A DNA stretch of 64,000 nt from JAABRB01 sp963735025 (GCA_963735025.1 CAVTJG010000009.1:2170001-2234000), one strand, 5' to 3'; shown: positions 24,376-33,409, counted from the stretch's first letter. Translations and numbers: made by a program. Notes: a model not told the origin generated them from the sequence alone.

Positions 24376-24995
24376 GAACCCGAGTCAAGATCTGCGGCAT
24401 CACCTCGCCGCACGACGCCCAGGCGGCTGCCCGCTTGGGCGCTGATGCGATCGGACTGGTGTTCTACGAGCCCAGCCCGCGCCATGTCACCGTCGAGCAG
24501 GCGAGAACGATTGCCGCGAGCGTGCCGCCTTTCGTTGCGCGTGTCGCGCTGTTCGTGAACCCCACCCGCGAGGCGGTTCGTGCGGTGCTCGACGCCGTTT
24601 CGATCGACGTCCTCCAGTTCCATGGTGAAGAGGATCAGGCGTTCTGCGCCGGATTCAGCACCCCTTATCTCAAGGCCCTCCGCGTTCAGAAAGGGTTGAA
24701 TTTGCTAGAATGTCTTTCGCCCTATCGTGATGCCGCGGGGTGGTTGCTCGATGCGTATCGCCCGGACTACTACGGCGGCACGGGAGAAACCTTCGACTGG
24801 GGCGTCATCCCCACCGGGTTAGAGCGGCCGGTGGTGCTCTCCGGCGGGCTCACAGTCGCGAATGTCGCCGAGGCGGTGCGCCGCGTGCGTCCGTGGGCGG
24901 TGGACGTCTCGAGCGGTGTCGAGTCGACCAAAGGCGTCAAGGACGCGGACAAGATCGCCGCGTTCATCGAAGGAGTTCGCAATGCAGATGTATGA
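24372..24995 (+). CDS. trpF: Phosphoribosylanthranilate isomerase
   Basis: A TIM-barrel enzyme of tryptophan synthesis, 207 residues. It begins VRTRVKICGITSPHDAQ, with the catalytic cysteine in KICGI and the general acid region in VQKGLN and beyond. The phosphate-binding GGLTVANVAEA and VDVSSGVES segments near the C-terminus are family features. The GTG at 24372 overlaps the truA stop (GTGA), and the gene overlaps trpB by 14 bases, indicating translational coupling through truA-trpF-trpB. Confidence 0.96.
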   Translation: MRTRVKICGITSPHDAQAAARLGADAIGLVFYEPSPRHVTVEQARTIAASVPPFVARVALFVNPTREAVRAVLDAVSIDVLQFHGEEDQAFCAGFSTPYLKALRVQKGLNLLECLSPYRDAAGWLLDAYRPDYYGGTGETFDWGVIPTGLERPVVLSGGLTVANVAEAVRRVRPWAVDVSSGVESTKGVKDADKIAAFIEGVRNADV

Positions 24996-26181
24996 CCTTC
25001 CGGACAGCCGGGGCCACTTCGGCCCCTACGGCGGGGTATTCGTTGCCGAGACGCTCGTGCACGCGCTCGAAGAGCTGCGTGCCGCGTACGATGCGTGTCG
25101 CAAGGATCCGGCGTTCGTCGCCGAGCTCGAATACGAGCTGAAGCACTACGTGGGGCGTCCGAGCCCGGTCTACCACGCAAAGCGCTGGTCCGAGTTGCTC
25201 GGCGGCGCGCAGATCTATCTGAAGCGCGAGGATCTCAATCATACCGGGGCGCACAAGATCAACAACACCATGGGTCAGGCGATGGTCGCGCGGCGCATGG
25301 GCAAGCGGCGCGTGATTGCCGAGACCGGCGCCGGGCAGCACGGGGTGGCAACGGCCACGGTCGCGGCGCGCTACGCCATGGAATGCGTGGTGTACATGGG
25401 ATCGGAAGACATCAAGCGCCAGGCCGCGAACGTCTACCGGATGAAACTGCTCGGCGCATCGGTGGTGCCGGTGGAATCCGGCTCCAAGACGCTCAAGGAC
25501 GCGCTCAACGAGGCAATGCGCGACTGGGTGACCAACGTCGCGGACACTTTCTACATCATCGGCACGGTGGCGGGGCCGCACCCCTATCCGGTGATGGTGC
25601 GAGATTTTCAGTCCATCATCGGCCGGGAATGCCTGGTGCAGATGCCCGAGCTCGCCGGACGGCAACCCGACGCGGTGATCGCCTGCGTTGGCGGCGGCTC
25701 GAATGCGATGGGCATCTTCCACCCGTATATCCTGCACGAGGACGTTCGCCTGATCGGTGTCGAGGCGGCCGGAAGCGGGATTGCGACCGGACGCCACGCC
25801 GCATCGCTCTGCGCGGGGCGGCCGGGCGTTCTGCATGGCAATCGCACGTATCTCCTGCAGGACGCGCACGGCCAGATCGTCGAGACCCATTCGATCTCCG
25901 CGGGCCTCGACTACCCGGGCGTCGGTCCCGAGCACGCCTGGCTGAAAGATCACGGTCGCGCCGAGTACGTTGCCGTCACCGACGACGATGCGCTGAAAGC
26001 GTTCCACGACTGCTGTCACCAGGAAGGCATCATTCCGGCGCTGGAATCGGCGCATGCGCTGGCCTATGCGGCCCAGCTCGCTCCGACTCTCCCGCGCGAC
26101 CGGATCCTGCTCGTCAACCTCTCGGGACGCGGCGACAAGGACATGCACACCGTCGCCGAGAAATCCGGCATCCAGTTCTGA
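24982..26181 (+). CDS. trpB: Tryptophan synthase beta chain
   Basis: A PLP enzyme that condenses indole with serine. It has 399 residues: MQMYDLPDSRGHFGPYGG at the start, the PLP lysine K92 in HTGAHKINN, the glycine loop GGGSNAMG, and the C-terminal LVNLSGRGDKDM. The ATG at 24982 follows an AAGGAG site inside trpF; a second ATG two codons later is possible. It acts as an alpha2-beta2 complex with the product of the next gene. Confidence 0.97.
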   Translation: MQMYDLPDSRGHFGPYGGVFVAETLVHALEELRAAYDACRKDPAFVAELEYELKHYVGRPSPVYHAKRWSELLGGAQIYLKREDLNHTGAHKINNTMGQAMVARRMGKRRVIAETGAGQHGVATATVAARYAMECVVYMGSEDIKRQAANVYRMKLLGASVVPVESGSKTLKDALNEAMRDWVTNVADTFYIIGTVAGPHPYPVMVRDFQSIIGRECLVQMPELAGRQPDAVIACVGGGSNAMGIFHPYILHEDVRLIGVEAAGSGIATGRHAASLCAGRPGVLHGNRTYLLQDAHGQIVETHSISAGLDYPGVGPEHAWLKDHGRAEYVAVTDDDALKAFHDCCHQEGIIPALESAHALAYAAQLAPTLPRDRILLVNLSGRGDKDMHTVAEKSGIQF

Positions 26182-26192
26182 CCGGCCGGAAC

Positions 26193-26993
26193 ATGTCCCG
26201 CATCGCGACCGTTTTCGGAAAGCTTGCCGGCGAGCGTCGCAAGGCGCTCATTCCCTTCGTGACGGCCGGTGATCCGGCGGGCGGCGGTGCGGTCGAGCTC
26301 ATGCACGCGCTGGCGCGCGCGGGCGCCGACGTGCTCGAGCTCGGCGTGCCGTTCTCCGACCCGATGGCCGATGGCCCGGTCGTTCAGCGCGCCAGCGAGC
26401 GGGCCCTCAAGGACGGCGTGAGCCTCGACGACGTGCTCGGGTACGTGGCGGAGTTTCGCGAGCGGGACACGGCGACCCCGGTGGTCCTCATGGGCTACAT
26501 GAACCCGATCGAGGCGATGGGCACCGAAGCGTTCGCGCGCAGGGCGCAGGAAGTGGGCGTCGACGGCGTGCTGGTCGTCGACTGCCCGCCGGAGGAGTCG
26601 GCGGATTTCGCGGCGCTCGTCCGGCGCCACGGGATCGACCTGATCTTCCTGCTTGCGCCGACCTCGACCGAAGAGCGCATCGAGCACGTCGCCCGTCTCG
26701 CGAGCGGTTACGTCTATTACGTCTCGCTGACTGGCGTGACCGGAGCGTCGCACCTCGACGTCGGCGACGTGAGCGCCAAGCTCGCGGCCATACGGCGTCG
26801 GATTACCCTGCCTTTGGGGGTGGGTTTCGGCATCCGCGACGGGGAGAGCGCGCGCGCGATCGGCAAGGTCGCCGATGCGGTCATCGTCGGCAGTCGTATC
26901 ATCCAGGAGCTGGAGCAGGGGACTCCAGCCGCAGCGGCAACGCGTGCAGCGGCGTTCGTCCACGGCATACGCGAGGCACTCGACAGACCATGA
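26193..26993 (+). CDS. trpA: Tryptophan synthase alpha chain
   Basis: This subunit cleaves indole-3-glycerol phosphate to indole, which tunnels to TrpB. It has 266 residues. The catalytic acids E49 and D60 are in VLELGVPFSDPMADGP, at the same numbers as in the enteric enzyme. The ATG is at 26193, 11 bases after trpB. The end overlaps the accD start (ATGA), continuing the coupled series. Confidence 0.97.
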   Translation: MSRIATVFGKLAGERRKALIPFVTAGDPAGGGAVELMHALARAGADVLELGVPFSDPMADGPVVQRASERALKDGVSLDDVLGYVAEFRERDTATPVVLMGYMNPIEAMGTEAFARRAQEVGVDGVLVVDCPPEESADFAALVRRHGIDLIFLLAPTSTEERIEHVARLASGYVYYVSLTGVTGASHLDVGDVSAKLAAIRRRITLPLGVGFGIRDGESARAIGKVADAVIVGSRIIQELEQGTPAAAATRAAAFVHGIREALDRP

Positions 26994-27859
26994 GCTGGTT
27001 GCAGAAGCTGCTGCCGCCCAAGATCAAGCGCGCCGAAGGCACGTCACGGCGGACCATGCCCGAGGGCCTGTGGACGAAATGCCCGGAGTGCGACGCGGTC
27101 CTCTATGCCACCGATCTCGAGAAGAGCGCGAGCGTGTGCCCCAAGTGCGGCCACCACGGGCGTCTTTCCGCCCGCGCCCGGCTCGACAACTTTCTCGACC
27201 CCGAAGGCCGCTACGAGATCGGTGCCGAGGTGCTGCCGGTCGATACGCTCAAATTCAAGGACTCGAAGCGCTACGGCGATCGTCTCGAGGCGGCCGAGAA
27301 GGAGACCGCCGAGACCGATGCGCTGGTCGTCCTGCAAGGCAGCGTCAAGAGCGTCACGCTGGTGGCGGCAGCATTCGAATTCGATTTCATGGGCGGCTCG
27401 ATGGGGTCGGTGGTAGGGGAGCGCTTCGTGCGTGGCGTGCGTGCCTGCCTCGATCAGGACCTGCCGTTCGTGTGCTTCTCGGCAACCGGGGGCGCGCGCA
27501 TGCAGGAAGGCCTGCTTTCGCTCATGCAGATGGCCAAGACGACCGCGGTTCTGACCCGGCTTGCCGCCAAGCGGCTGCCCTTCATATCCGTGCTCACCGA
27601 CCCCACGATGGGCGGCGTCTCGGCAAGCTTCGCGATGATCGGCGACGTCGTGATCGCCGAGCCGCGGGCGCTGGTCGGGTTCGCCGGCCCGCGCGTCATC
27701 GAGCAGACCGTGCGCGAGAAGCTGCCCGAGGGCTTTCAGCGTGCCGAGTTCCTGCTCGAGAAGGGCGCGATCGACATGATCGTCGATCGCCGTGAGATGC
27801 GCGATCGCATTGCCGGCCTGCTCACACTCATGATGCGCCTCCCCGCGCCAGAGCGCTGA
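26990..27859 (+). CDS. accD: Acetyl-CoA carboxylase, carboxyltransferase beta subunit
   Basis: Part of the enzyme that makes malonyl-CoA for fatty acid synthesis. The 289-residue protein has the N-terminal zinc ribbon C31-x2-C34 and C50-x2-C53 (KCPECDA, CPKCGHHG), then the crotonase-type carboxyltransferase domain with GGARMQEGLLSLMQ. The ATG overlaps the trpA stop. The trpA-accD-folC order is a common proteobacterial arrangement. Confidence 0.97.
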   Translation: MSWLQKLLPPKIKRAEGTSRRTMPEGLWTKCPECDAVLYATDLEKSASVCPKCGHHGRLSARARLDNFLDPEGRYEIGAEVLPVDTLKFKDSKRYGDRLEAAEKETAETDALVVLQGSVKSVTLVAAAFEFDFMGGSMGSVVGERFVRGVRACLDQDLPFVCFSATGGARMQEGLLSLMQMAKTTAVLTRLAAKRLPFISVLTDPTMGGVSASFAMIGDVVIAEPRALVGFAGPRVIEQTVREKLPEGFQRAEFLLEKGAIDMIVDRREMRDRIAGLLTLMMRLPAPER

Positions 27860-27902
27860 GCGCGTCAACGCGCGCGACCCGTTGCGAGATCCGGCAATCC
27901 CC

Positions 27903-29186
27903 ATGCTTCCCGCCGACCTGGGCGGCTGGCTCGCGTACATCGAGCGCCAGCATCCGCAGAGCATCGCCCTCGGCCTGGAACGCGTCGCGCAGGTTCGCGA
28001 TGCGCTTGCGCTGCCCAAGGTGTGCCCGATCTTCACGATTGGCGGGACGAACGGCAAGGGTTCGGTGTGCGCAATGCTGGAGGCCATCCTGCTTGCCGCC
28101 GGGTACCGGGTGGGCACCTACACGTCGCCCCATCTCCTGCGCTACACCGAGCGCGTGCGGATCGACGGTCGCGAGGTCGATGACGCCGCGATGGTCGACG
28201 CGTTCAGGCGCGTGGAGGAAGCGCGTGGCGCGGGACCCGAAAGAGTTCCGCTCACCTACTTCGAGTTCGGGACGCTCGCTGCCTGGGTCGTTTTCGCCGC
28301 TGCAAGGCCGGACGTGCTCGTTCTCGAAATCGGACTGGGCGGTCGCCTCGATGCGGTCAACGCCTTTGAGCCGGACTGTGCGGTGCTGACCAGCATCGAC
28401 GTGGATCACGTCGAGTACCTCGGTGACACTCGCGACCGGATCGGCTGGGAGAAGGCGCATATCTTTCGATCCGGCATGCCGGCCATCGTCGCGGATCCGG
28501 CGCCGCCCCGCACGGTTCTGGATTACGCCGCGGAGATCGGCGCCGACCTGCAGGTCGCGGGGCGGGATTTCGGTTACTCCGGTGATCGTCTGCAGTGGCT
28601 GTTCTGGGGTCGTCACGGACGTCGACCGGGCCTCGCCTATCCTGCGCTCCGGGGAGCGAATCAGCTTCTGAATGCGGCGGCCACCCTTGCGGCGCTGGAG
28701 GTCATGCGGGAGCGTCTACCCGTGAGCGCGCAGGCGATCCGGCTGGGGCTGGCGACGGTCGAGCTGCCGGGGCGGTTTCAAGTCCTGCCCGGTCGGCCGG
28801 TCGTCGTGCTCGACGTCGCGCACAACCCGCATGCAGCCGCTGTGCTTGCCGAGAATCTCGGCGCGATGGGCGTCTTCGCGCGCACGCACGTGGTGGTCGG
28901 CATGCTGCGCGACAAGGACATCGCGGCCGTGTGCGGGCAACTGCGGGGCCGGGTGAACCACTGGTACGCCTGCACGCTCGACGACGCGCGCGGCGCGAGT
29001 GCCGCCGACGTCGCGCGCGCGATCGCGGCGTCGGGTGCGGGTGGCGCGACGACGGAGCATGCCTCGCCCCGTGCCGCGTTCGTTGCGGCGCAGGAAGCGG
29101 CTGCGCAGGGTGATAGAATTGTGGTGTTTGGCTCGTTCCATACCGTCGCAGATGTGATGGCGTTTGTCGCTATGTCGAAGCGCTAG
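27903..29186 (+). CDS. folC: Bifunctional folylpolyglutamate synthase / dihydrofolate synthase
   Basis: A Mur-ligase-type enzyme that adds glutamate to dihydropteroate and folates. It has 427 residues from the ATG at 27903; an in-frame TTG at 27882 would add 7 residues. The ATP loop is FTIGGTNGKGSVCAML. The central segment EIGLGGRLDAVN and the C-terminal VLDVAHNPHAA are typical. It lies in the accD-folC-dedD-cvpA-purF run on the same strand. Confidence 0.95.
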   Translation: MLPADLGGWLAYIERQHPQSIALGLERVAQVRDALALPKVCPIFTIGGTNGKGSVCAMLEAILLAAGYRVGTYTSPHLLRYTERVRIDGREVDDAAMVDAFRRVEEARGAGPERVPLTYFEFGTLAAWVVFAAARPDVLVLEIGLGGRLDAVNAFEPDCAVLTSIDVDHVEYLGDTRDRIGWEKAHIFRSGMPAIVADPAPPRTVLDYAAEIGADLQVAGRDFGYSGDRLQWLFWGRHGRRPGLAYPALRGANQLLNAAATLAALEVMRERLPVSAQAIRLGLATVELPGRFQVLPGRPVVVLDVAHNPHAAAVLAENLGAMGVFARTHVVVGMLRDKDIAAVCGQLRGRVNHWYACTLDDARGASAADVARAIAASGAGGATTEHASPRAAFVAAQEAAAQGDRIVVFGSFHTVADVMAFVAMSKR

Positions 29187-29219
29187 AGCATCGCGGGCGC
29201 CGGGAGACCCAGAATCGGC

Positions 29220-29906
29220 ATGGCCGACACAAAGGACGTACAGCAACTCAAGCGGCGCGCCCGGCGGCGACTGGTCGGTGCTATTGCGCTGGTTCTGCTC
29301 CTGGTGATCGTTCCGCCGATGATCATGGATCTCGAGCCGCGGCCGGTCACCTCCGATCTCACGGTCGAGATCCCCAGTCAGGCAAGCGGCGAGGTGCGGA
29401 CGCCGCCCGCAGCTTCGTCCGCGATCGCACCCGCGGAGCGCGCGGCTGGGGCCGCAGAAGCATCGTCGAGTGCTTCCGCCGGCGAGCCGGATCGGGCCGC
29501 GACGGGCGAGAAGACTGCCAAAGCCGCTGCAAAAGTCGAACCGAAGGGCGAACAAAAGGCCGGAGCCGACAAGCCGGAACCCAAGCGCACCTCGCCGCTT
29601 GCGACGGCGACGGTGGATCCGCGCGTGGCGAAAGAAGCACAGCGCGCCGAATCCCTGCTGAAGGGCGAGGCCTATGTCGTTCCCCTCGGCGCGTACGCGG
29701 ACCCGGACAACGTGAAGCAGCTCCAGGCAAAGCTCGCCCGCGCCGGGGTCAAGTCCTACACCGAGCCCGTCAAGGGGGGGACAAGCGCACAGACCCGCGT
29801 CGCCGCAGGCCCGTACGCGACGCGCGACGAAGCCGAGCGAGCCCGTCAGAAGCTCGCTTCGTTGAAGGGCTTGGGTGTCGTCCCGGGCACCATCACCACG
29901 CGTTAA
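29220..29906 (+). CDS. dedD: SPOR-domain protein, DedD-like
   Basis: A 228-residue inner-membrane protein with a short basic cytoplasmic N-terminus and one membrane helix (about 20-37, LVGAIALVLLLVIVPPMIM). An Ala/Pro/Lys-rich periplasmic linker follows. The C-terminal SPOR domain (about 145-225: YVVPLGAYADPDNVKQLQAK) binds denuded septal peptidoglycan. DedD-type proteins act at the division septum. The ATG is at 29220. The stop overlaps the cvpA start (TAATG). Confidence 0.9.
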   Translation: MADTKDVQQLKRRARRRLVGAIALVLLLVIVPPMIMDLEPRPVTSDLTVEIPSQASGEVRTPPAASSAIAPAERAAGAAEASSSASAGEPDRAATGEKTAKAAAKVEPKGEQKAGADKPEPKRTSPLATATVDPRVAKEAQRAESLLKGEAYVVPLGAYADPDNVKQLQAKLARAGVKSYTEPVKGGTSAQTRVAAGPYATRDEAERARQKLASLKGLGVVPGTITTR

Positions 29907-30400
29907 TGAGCTGGTTCGACTTCGCAGTGATCACGGTGGTTGGATTCTCCATTCTGCTGGGCGCCTGGCGCGGTCTCGTGCGCGAGGTGTTTTCCCTCAC
30001 CGGTTGGGTGGTGGCGTTCATACTTGCGCTCCTGTTTGCGGGCGATCTCGCAGCTTTGCTGCCGGCGACCTTTGCGAATGAGTCCGTGCGAACGGCGCTG
30101 GCCGCGATCCTGATATTCGTCGTCGTGCTGCTCACTGCGGGATTCGGTGGCATGCTCCTGGCAAAGGCGTTTCGTGCCGCCGGCCTCGGGGTGACGGATC
30201 GTGCGCTGGGCGGGGTATTCGGTTTCGTCCGGGGGGCATTGATCGCACTTGCCGGGGTGCTTCTGGCAGGCTTCACGACGCTCCCGAAGGAGCCGTTCTG
30301 GCGCGAGGCGGCGTTGACCGGCCCGCTCGAGACGGCGGTGGTCGCGATGAAACCATACCTGCCGCGGTCCTGGGCGGACAAGATCAGGTACGAGAGGTGA
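29906..30400 (+). CDS. cvpA: CvpA family membrane protein
   Basis: A 164-residue protein with four predicted membrane helices, starting MSWFDFAVITVVGFSILLGAW. The conserved RGLVREVFSLTGWVVAF follows helix 1. CvpA is needed for colicin V production in E. coli and is linked to envelope homeostasis; its exact action is unclear. The ATG overlaps the dedD stop, and purF follows after 4 bases, the usual cvpA-purF pair. Confidence 0.93.
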   Translation: MSWFDFAVITVVGFSILLGAWRGLVREVFSLTGWVVAFILALLFAGDLAALLPATFANESVRTALAAILIFVVVLLTAGFGGMLLAKAFRAAGLGVTDRALGGVFGFVRGALIALAGVLLAGFTTLPKEPFWREAALTGPLETAVVAMKPYLPRSWADKIRYER

Positions 30401-30404
30401 TGCC

Positions 30405-31934
30405 ATGTGCGGGATAGCCGGAATTTTCACGCACGCGCCGGTGAATCAGTATCTCTACGACGGTCTTCTGCTGCTTCAGCACCGCGGTCAGGACGCCGCG
30501 GGCATCGTGACCGGCGAGGGCAACACATTTCACATGCACCGCGGACCCGGACTGGTGCGCGACGTGTTTCGTACGCGCGACATGCGCGCGCTGGCGGGCG
30601 AAATGGGCATTGCCCACTGCCGGTATCCGACTGCGGGCAACGCGTTTCATGCCGGCGAGGCGCAGCCCTTCTACGTGAATTCACCGTTCGGTATCGTGCT
30701 TGCCCACAACGGCAACCTGACGAACTGGGTGCAGCTGAAGCAGGAGATGTTCCGCCTCGACCGGCGCCACATCAACACGAACTCCGATTCCGAAGTGCTG
30801 CTCAATGTGCTCGCCCACGAGCTCGAGCGATCGGCGACCGGGTACCGGGTGGACGCGGAAGCGGTATTCGCGGCCGTGGCCGCGGTTCACCGCCGCTGCC
30901 GGGGGGCCTACGCCGTAGTTGCGATGATTGCCGGGACGGGCCTGGTCGCGTTTCGCGACCCGCATGGTATCCGGCCCCTGGTGATCGGCCGCCACGACAC
31001 GCCCGACGGCCCCGAGTGGATCGTCGCATCCGAGAGCGTTGCTCTCGAGGCGCTCGGGTACTCGCTGGTGCGCGATGTCGTTCCGGGGGAGGCGATTCTC
31101 ATCGACGAGCAAGGCAATTTCGCGAGCCGTCAGTGCGCGCCGCACGTGCCGCACACGCCCTGCATCTTCGAGATTGTCTACCTCGCAAGGCCCGATTCGG
31201 TCATGGATGGCGTGTCGGTGTATGAAGCACGTCTGCACATGGGGGAGCAGCTCGCCGCGAAGATTCGCGAGAAGTACTCGCATCTCGAGATCGACGTCGT
31301 GATCCCGGTGCCCGATACGAGCCGCCCGTGCGCGCTGCAGCTCGCCACCGGTCTCGGCCTGACCTACCGCGAGGGTTTCGTCCGGAACCGCTATGTCGGA
31401 CGCACGTTCATCATGCCGGGCCAGACCGTGCGCAAGAAGTCGGTGCGCCAGAAGCTCTCTGCGATCTCCATGGAATTCCGCGACAAGAACGTGCTCATCG
31501 TGGACGACTCGATCGTACGCGGCACGACCAGCCGGGAGATCGTCCAGATGGCGCGCGAATCCGGCGCGCGCAAGGTCTTCTTCGCATCCGCAGCCCCGCC
31601 GGTGCGTTTTCCGAACGTCTATGGCATCGACATGCCCACGCGCGCGGAGTTGATCGCGACCGGCCGCACCGAAGACGAGATTGCGGCCGAGATCGGAGCC
31701 GATGCAGTGATCTACCAGGATCTCCCGGCACTGATCCGGGCGGTGCAAGCCTGCAATCCTGCGCTGAAGCAATTCGAGACGTCCTGCTTCGACGGCATCT
31801 ACGTCACCGGCGATGTCACGAGCGAGTACCTCGGCGAGCTGGAGACGCGCCGCGACGACAAGCGCGCGGAGGGCGGAAGCGAGGAAGACGAGGCCGAGCG
31901 CGACAGCGTCAGGGTCTCGGCCGATGGCATTTGA
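30405..31934 (+). CDS. purF: Amidophosphoribosyltransferase
   Basis: The first enzyme of purine synthesis, transferring glutamine amide nitrogen to PRPP. It has 509 residues. The start MCGIAGIF exposes the catalytic N-terminal cysteine after Met removal. The PRPP-binding loop is VLIVDDSIVRGTTS. The N-terminal glutaminase domain covers about 1-240 and the phosphoribosyltransferase domain the remainder. The ATG is at 30405. It ends the coupled accD-to-purF run; metZ follows with its own promoter. Confidence 0.97.
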   Translation: MCGIAGIFTHAPVNQYLYDGLLLLQHRGQDAAGIVTGEGNTFHMHRGPGLVRDVFRTRDMRALAGEMGIAHCRYPTAGNAFHAGEAQPFYVNSPFGIVLAHNGNLTNWVQLKQEMFRLDRRHINTNSDSEVLLNVLAHELERSATGYRVDAEAVFAAVAAVHRRCRGAYAVVAMIAGTGLVAFRDPHGIRPLVIGRHDTPDGPEWIVASESVALEALGYSLVRDVVPGEAILIDEQGNFASRQCAPHVPHTPCIFEIVYLARPDSVMDGVSVYEARLHMGEQLAAKIREKYSHLEIDVVIPVPDTSRPCALQLATGLGLTYREGFVRNRYVGRTFIMPGQTVRKKSVRQKLSAISMEFRDKNVLIVDDSIVRGTTSREIVQMARESGARKVFFASAAPPVRFPNVYGIDMPTRAELIATGRTEDEIAAEIGADAVIYQDLPALIRAVQACNPALKQFETSCFDGIYVTGDVTSEYLGELETRRDDKRAEGGSEEDEAERDSVRVSADGI

Positions 31935-31964
31935 ACGGGGAGGGCGGCGAACCGACGCCGAGAA

Positions 31965-31993
31965 TTGACAGACGCTGCGGCCCACGGTAAGGT
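31965..31993 (+). promoter_or_regulatory. metZ promoter
   Basis: A perfect -35 TTGACA (31965-31970), a 17-base spacer and TAAGGT as -10 (31988-31993). Transcription would start near 32000, exactly where the SAM-II-like structure begins. The -35 is a clear match; the -10 is a 3/6 match. Confidence 0.6.
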
Positions 31994-32000
31994 CGCAAAT

Positions 32001-32086
32001 CGCGCCGATTTGAAGCTACAGCTTGCGGGCGCCCCGGGATCGCTGCTTTCGAGGCCATTCAGGGACAAATAAATACGGCTAAAGCG
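32001..32086 (+). promoter_or_regulatory. SAM-II-like riboswitch candidate upstream of metZ
   Basis: Helix P1 is GCGCC (32002-32006) with GGCGC (32028-32032). Right after the 5' strand comes GATTTG, then GCTTGC before the 3' strand. Downstream, ATAAAT and GCTAAA occur three bases apart (32069-32083). These are the motifs I recall from the SAM-II (SAM-alpha) consensus, and metZ is a classic target. Differences: about 35 extra bases lie between P1 and the A-rich segment (foldable as CCC...GGG with an inner GCTT/AGGC hairpin), and the pseudoknot helix is weak (AGCT 32020-32023 with GGCT 32077-32080). It may be a variant, a relic or a coincidence. Confidence 0.42.
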
Positions 32087-32094
32087 TGGTCGAC

Positions 32095-32132
32095 AAAACC
32101 CGTCTTGGCCTCGCTGGCTGAACGGGTTTTTT
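32095..32132 (+). terminator. Intrinsic terminator in the metZ leader
   Basis: A 9 bp stem, AAAACCCGT (32095-32103) with ACGGGTTTT (32122-32130), encloses an 18-base loop that has its own GCC/GGC helix. Six T residues run from 32127 to 32132. It lies downstream of the metZ promoter and 17 bases before the ATG. It therefore can act as an attenuator for metZ as well as a terminator for purF read-through. Confidence 0.7.
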
Positions 32133-32149
32133 GCTTTCTGGAGACGAAC

Positions 32150-33322
32150 ATGGGCAAGGCGCCTGATTTCGAGACTCTGGCGGTGCGCGCGGGCATCACG
32201 CGCACGCCTTTCAATGAGCACTCCGAGGCGCTCTTCCTCACGTCAAGCTTCGTGTTCGAGAATGCCGCTCAGGCGGCGGCGCGATTCGCGGGCAAGGAAG
32301 AGGGCTTCGTCTATTCGCGTTTCAGCAATCCCACGGTGACTGCATTCCAGGAGCGCCTTGCCGCGCTCGAGGGGGCCGAGTCGTGCGTCGCCACGGCGTC
32401 CGGCATGTCGGCCATTCTCGCCTGTTGCATGGCGCTCTTGCGCAGCGGGGATCACATCGTTTCGTCCTCGTCGATCTTCGGGGCGACGGTGCAGCTCTTC
32501 TCGACCGTGCTCAATCGCTTCGGCGTCGAGACCACTTTCGTGCCGGGGGCCGACCCATCGGCGTGGCGCGCGGCGCTGCGGCCGAACACCAAGCTGCTCT
32601 TCCTGGAGACGCCGTCGAACCCGCTGACTGAAGTGACGGACATTGCCGCGATCGCGGAAGTGGCGCGGCGCTCCGGCGCATTGCTTGTCGTTGATAACTG
32701 CCTGTGCACGCCGGCGCTTCAGCTGCCCCTGGCGCTCGGCGCCGATCTCGTCATCCACTCCGCCACGAAATACCTGGACGGTCAGGGGCGCGTGCTCGGC
32801 GGGGCGGTGCTCGGTAAGCGCGAGATCGTGATGGAAGCGATATTTCCATTCCTGCGTACGGCCGGGCCGAGTCTCTCGCCGTTCAATGCGTGGGTGCTGC
32901 TCAAGGGTCTCGAGACCCTGCGGATCCGACTCGAGGCGCACTCGGCCACGGCACTGGAACTGGCGCGGTGGCTGGAATTGCACCCGAACGTCGAGCGGGT
33001 GTACTACCCGTTTCTCGAGTCGCATCCGCAATTCGCGCTCGCCAATCGTCAGCAGCGAGCGGGCGGTGCGGTCATCTCCTTCGACGTGAAGGGCGGTCGC
33101 GAGGCAGCCTGGCGTGTGGTCGACGCCACGAAGATGATCTCGATCACGGCGAATCTAGGCGACACCAAGAGCACCATCACCCATCCGGGGACCACCACGC
33201 ACGGACGCATCACACCCGAGGCCCGCGCCGCCGCCGGGATCGGCGAGGGCCTGCTGCGGGTAGCAGTGGGGCTCGAATCGATCGAGGACCTGAAGCTCGA
33301 TCTCGCGCGCGGGCTTGGGTAG
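32150..33322 (+). CDS. metZ: O-succinylhomoserine sulfhydrylase
   Basis: A PLP enzyme of the cystathionine gamma-synthase family that makes homocysteine directly from an activated homoserine and sulfide. It has 390 residues. The PLP lysine is K207 in HSATKYLDGQGR, with family segments FVYSRFSNPTVTAFQ and GDTKSTITHPGTTTH. The ATG at 32150 follows a TGGAGA site. A longer reading upstream would run into the leader terminator. The sequence is closest to MetZ rather than MetB in my judgement, and the gene's usual place after purF supports this. Control by premature termination is suggested by the leader. Confidence 0.92.
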   Translation: MGKAPDFETLAVRAGITRTPFNEHSEALFLTSSFVFENAAQAAARFAGKEEGFVYSRFSNPTVTAFQERLAALEGAESCVATASGMSAILACCMALLRSGDHIVSSSSIFGATVQLFSTVLNRFGVETTFVPGADPSAWRAALRPNTKLLFLETPSNPLTEVTDIAAIAEVARRSGALLVVDNCLCTPALQLPLALGADLVIHSATKYLDGQGRVLGGAVLGKREIVMEAIFPFLRTAGPSLSPFNAWVLLKGLETLRIRLEAHSATALELARWLELHPNVERVYYPFLESHPQFALANRQQRAGGAVISFDVKGGREAAWRVVDATKMISITANLGDTKSTITHPGTTTHGRITPEARAAAGIGEGLLRVAVGLESIEDLKLDLARGLG

Positions 33323-33345
33323 AGCTACTGCGACTGTTTGCAACG

Positions 33346-33370
33346 ATCCCCTCCTTTTCAAAGAGGGGAT
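33346..33370. repeat. CCCCTCC palindrome between convergent genes
   Basis: ATCCCCT and AGGGGAT, with inner CTTT/AAAG, form an 11 bp stem with one bulged C and a 2-base loop. It lies between metZ and the convergent lpxH and could serve as a two-way transcript end. It is related to the palindromes at 57628-57733. Confidence 0.55.
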
Positions 33371-33409
33371 GGAACCTCGTGCCGGCCGTGCACCGCCGCT
33401 GCTTAAACG

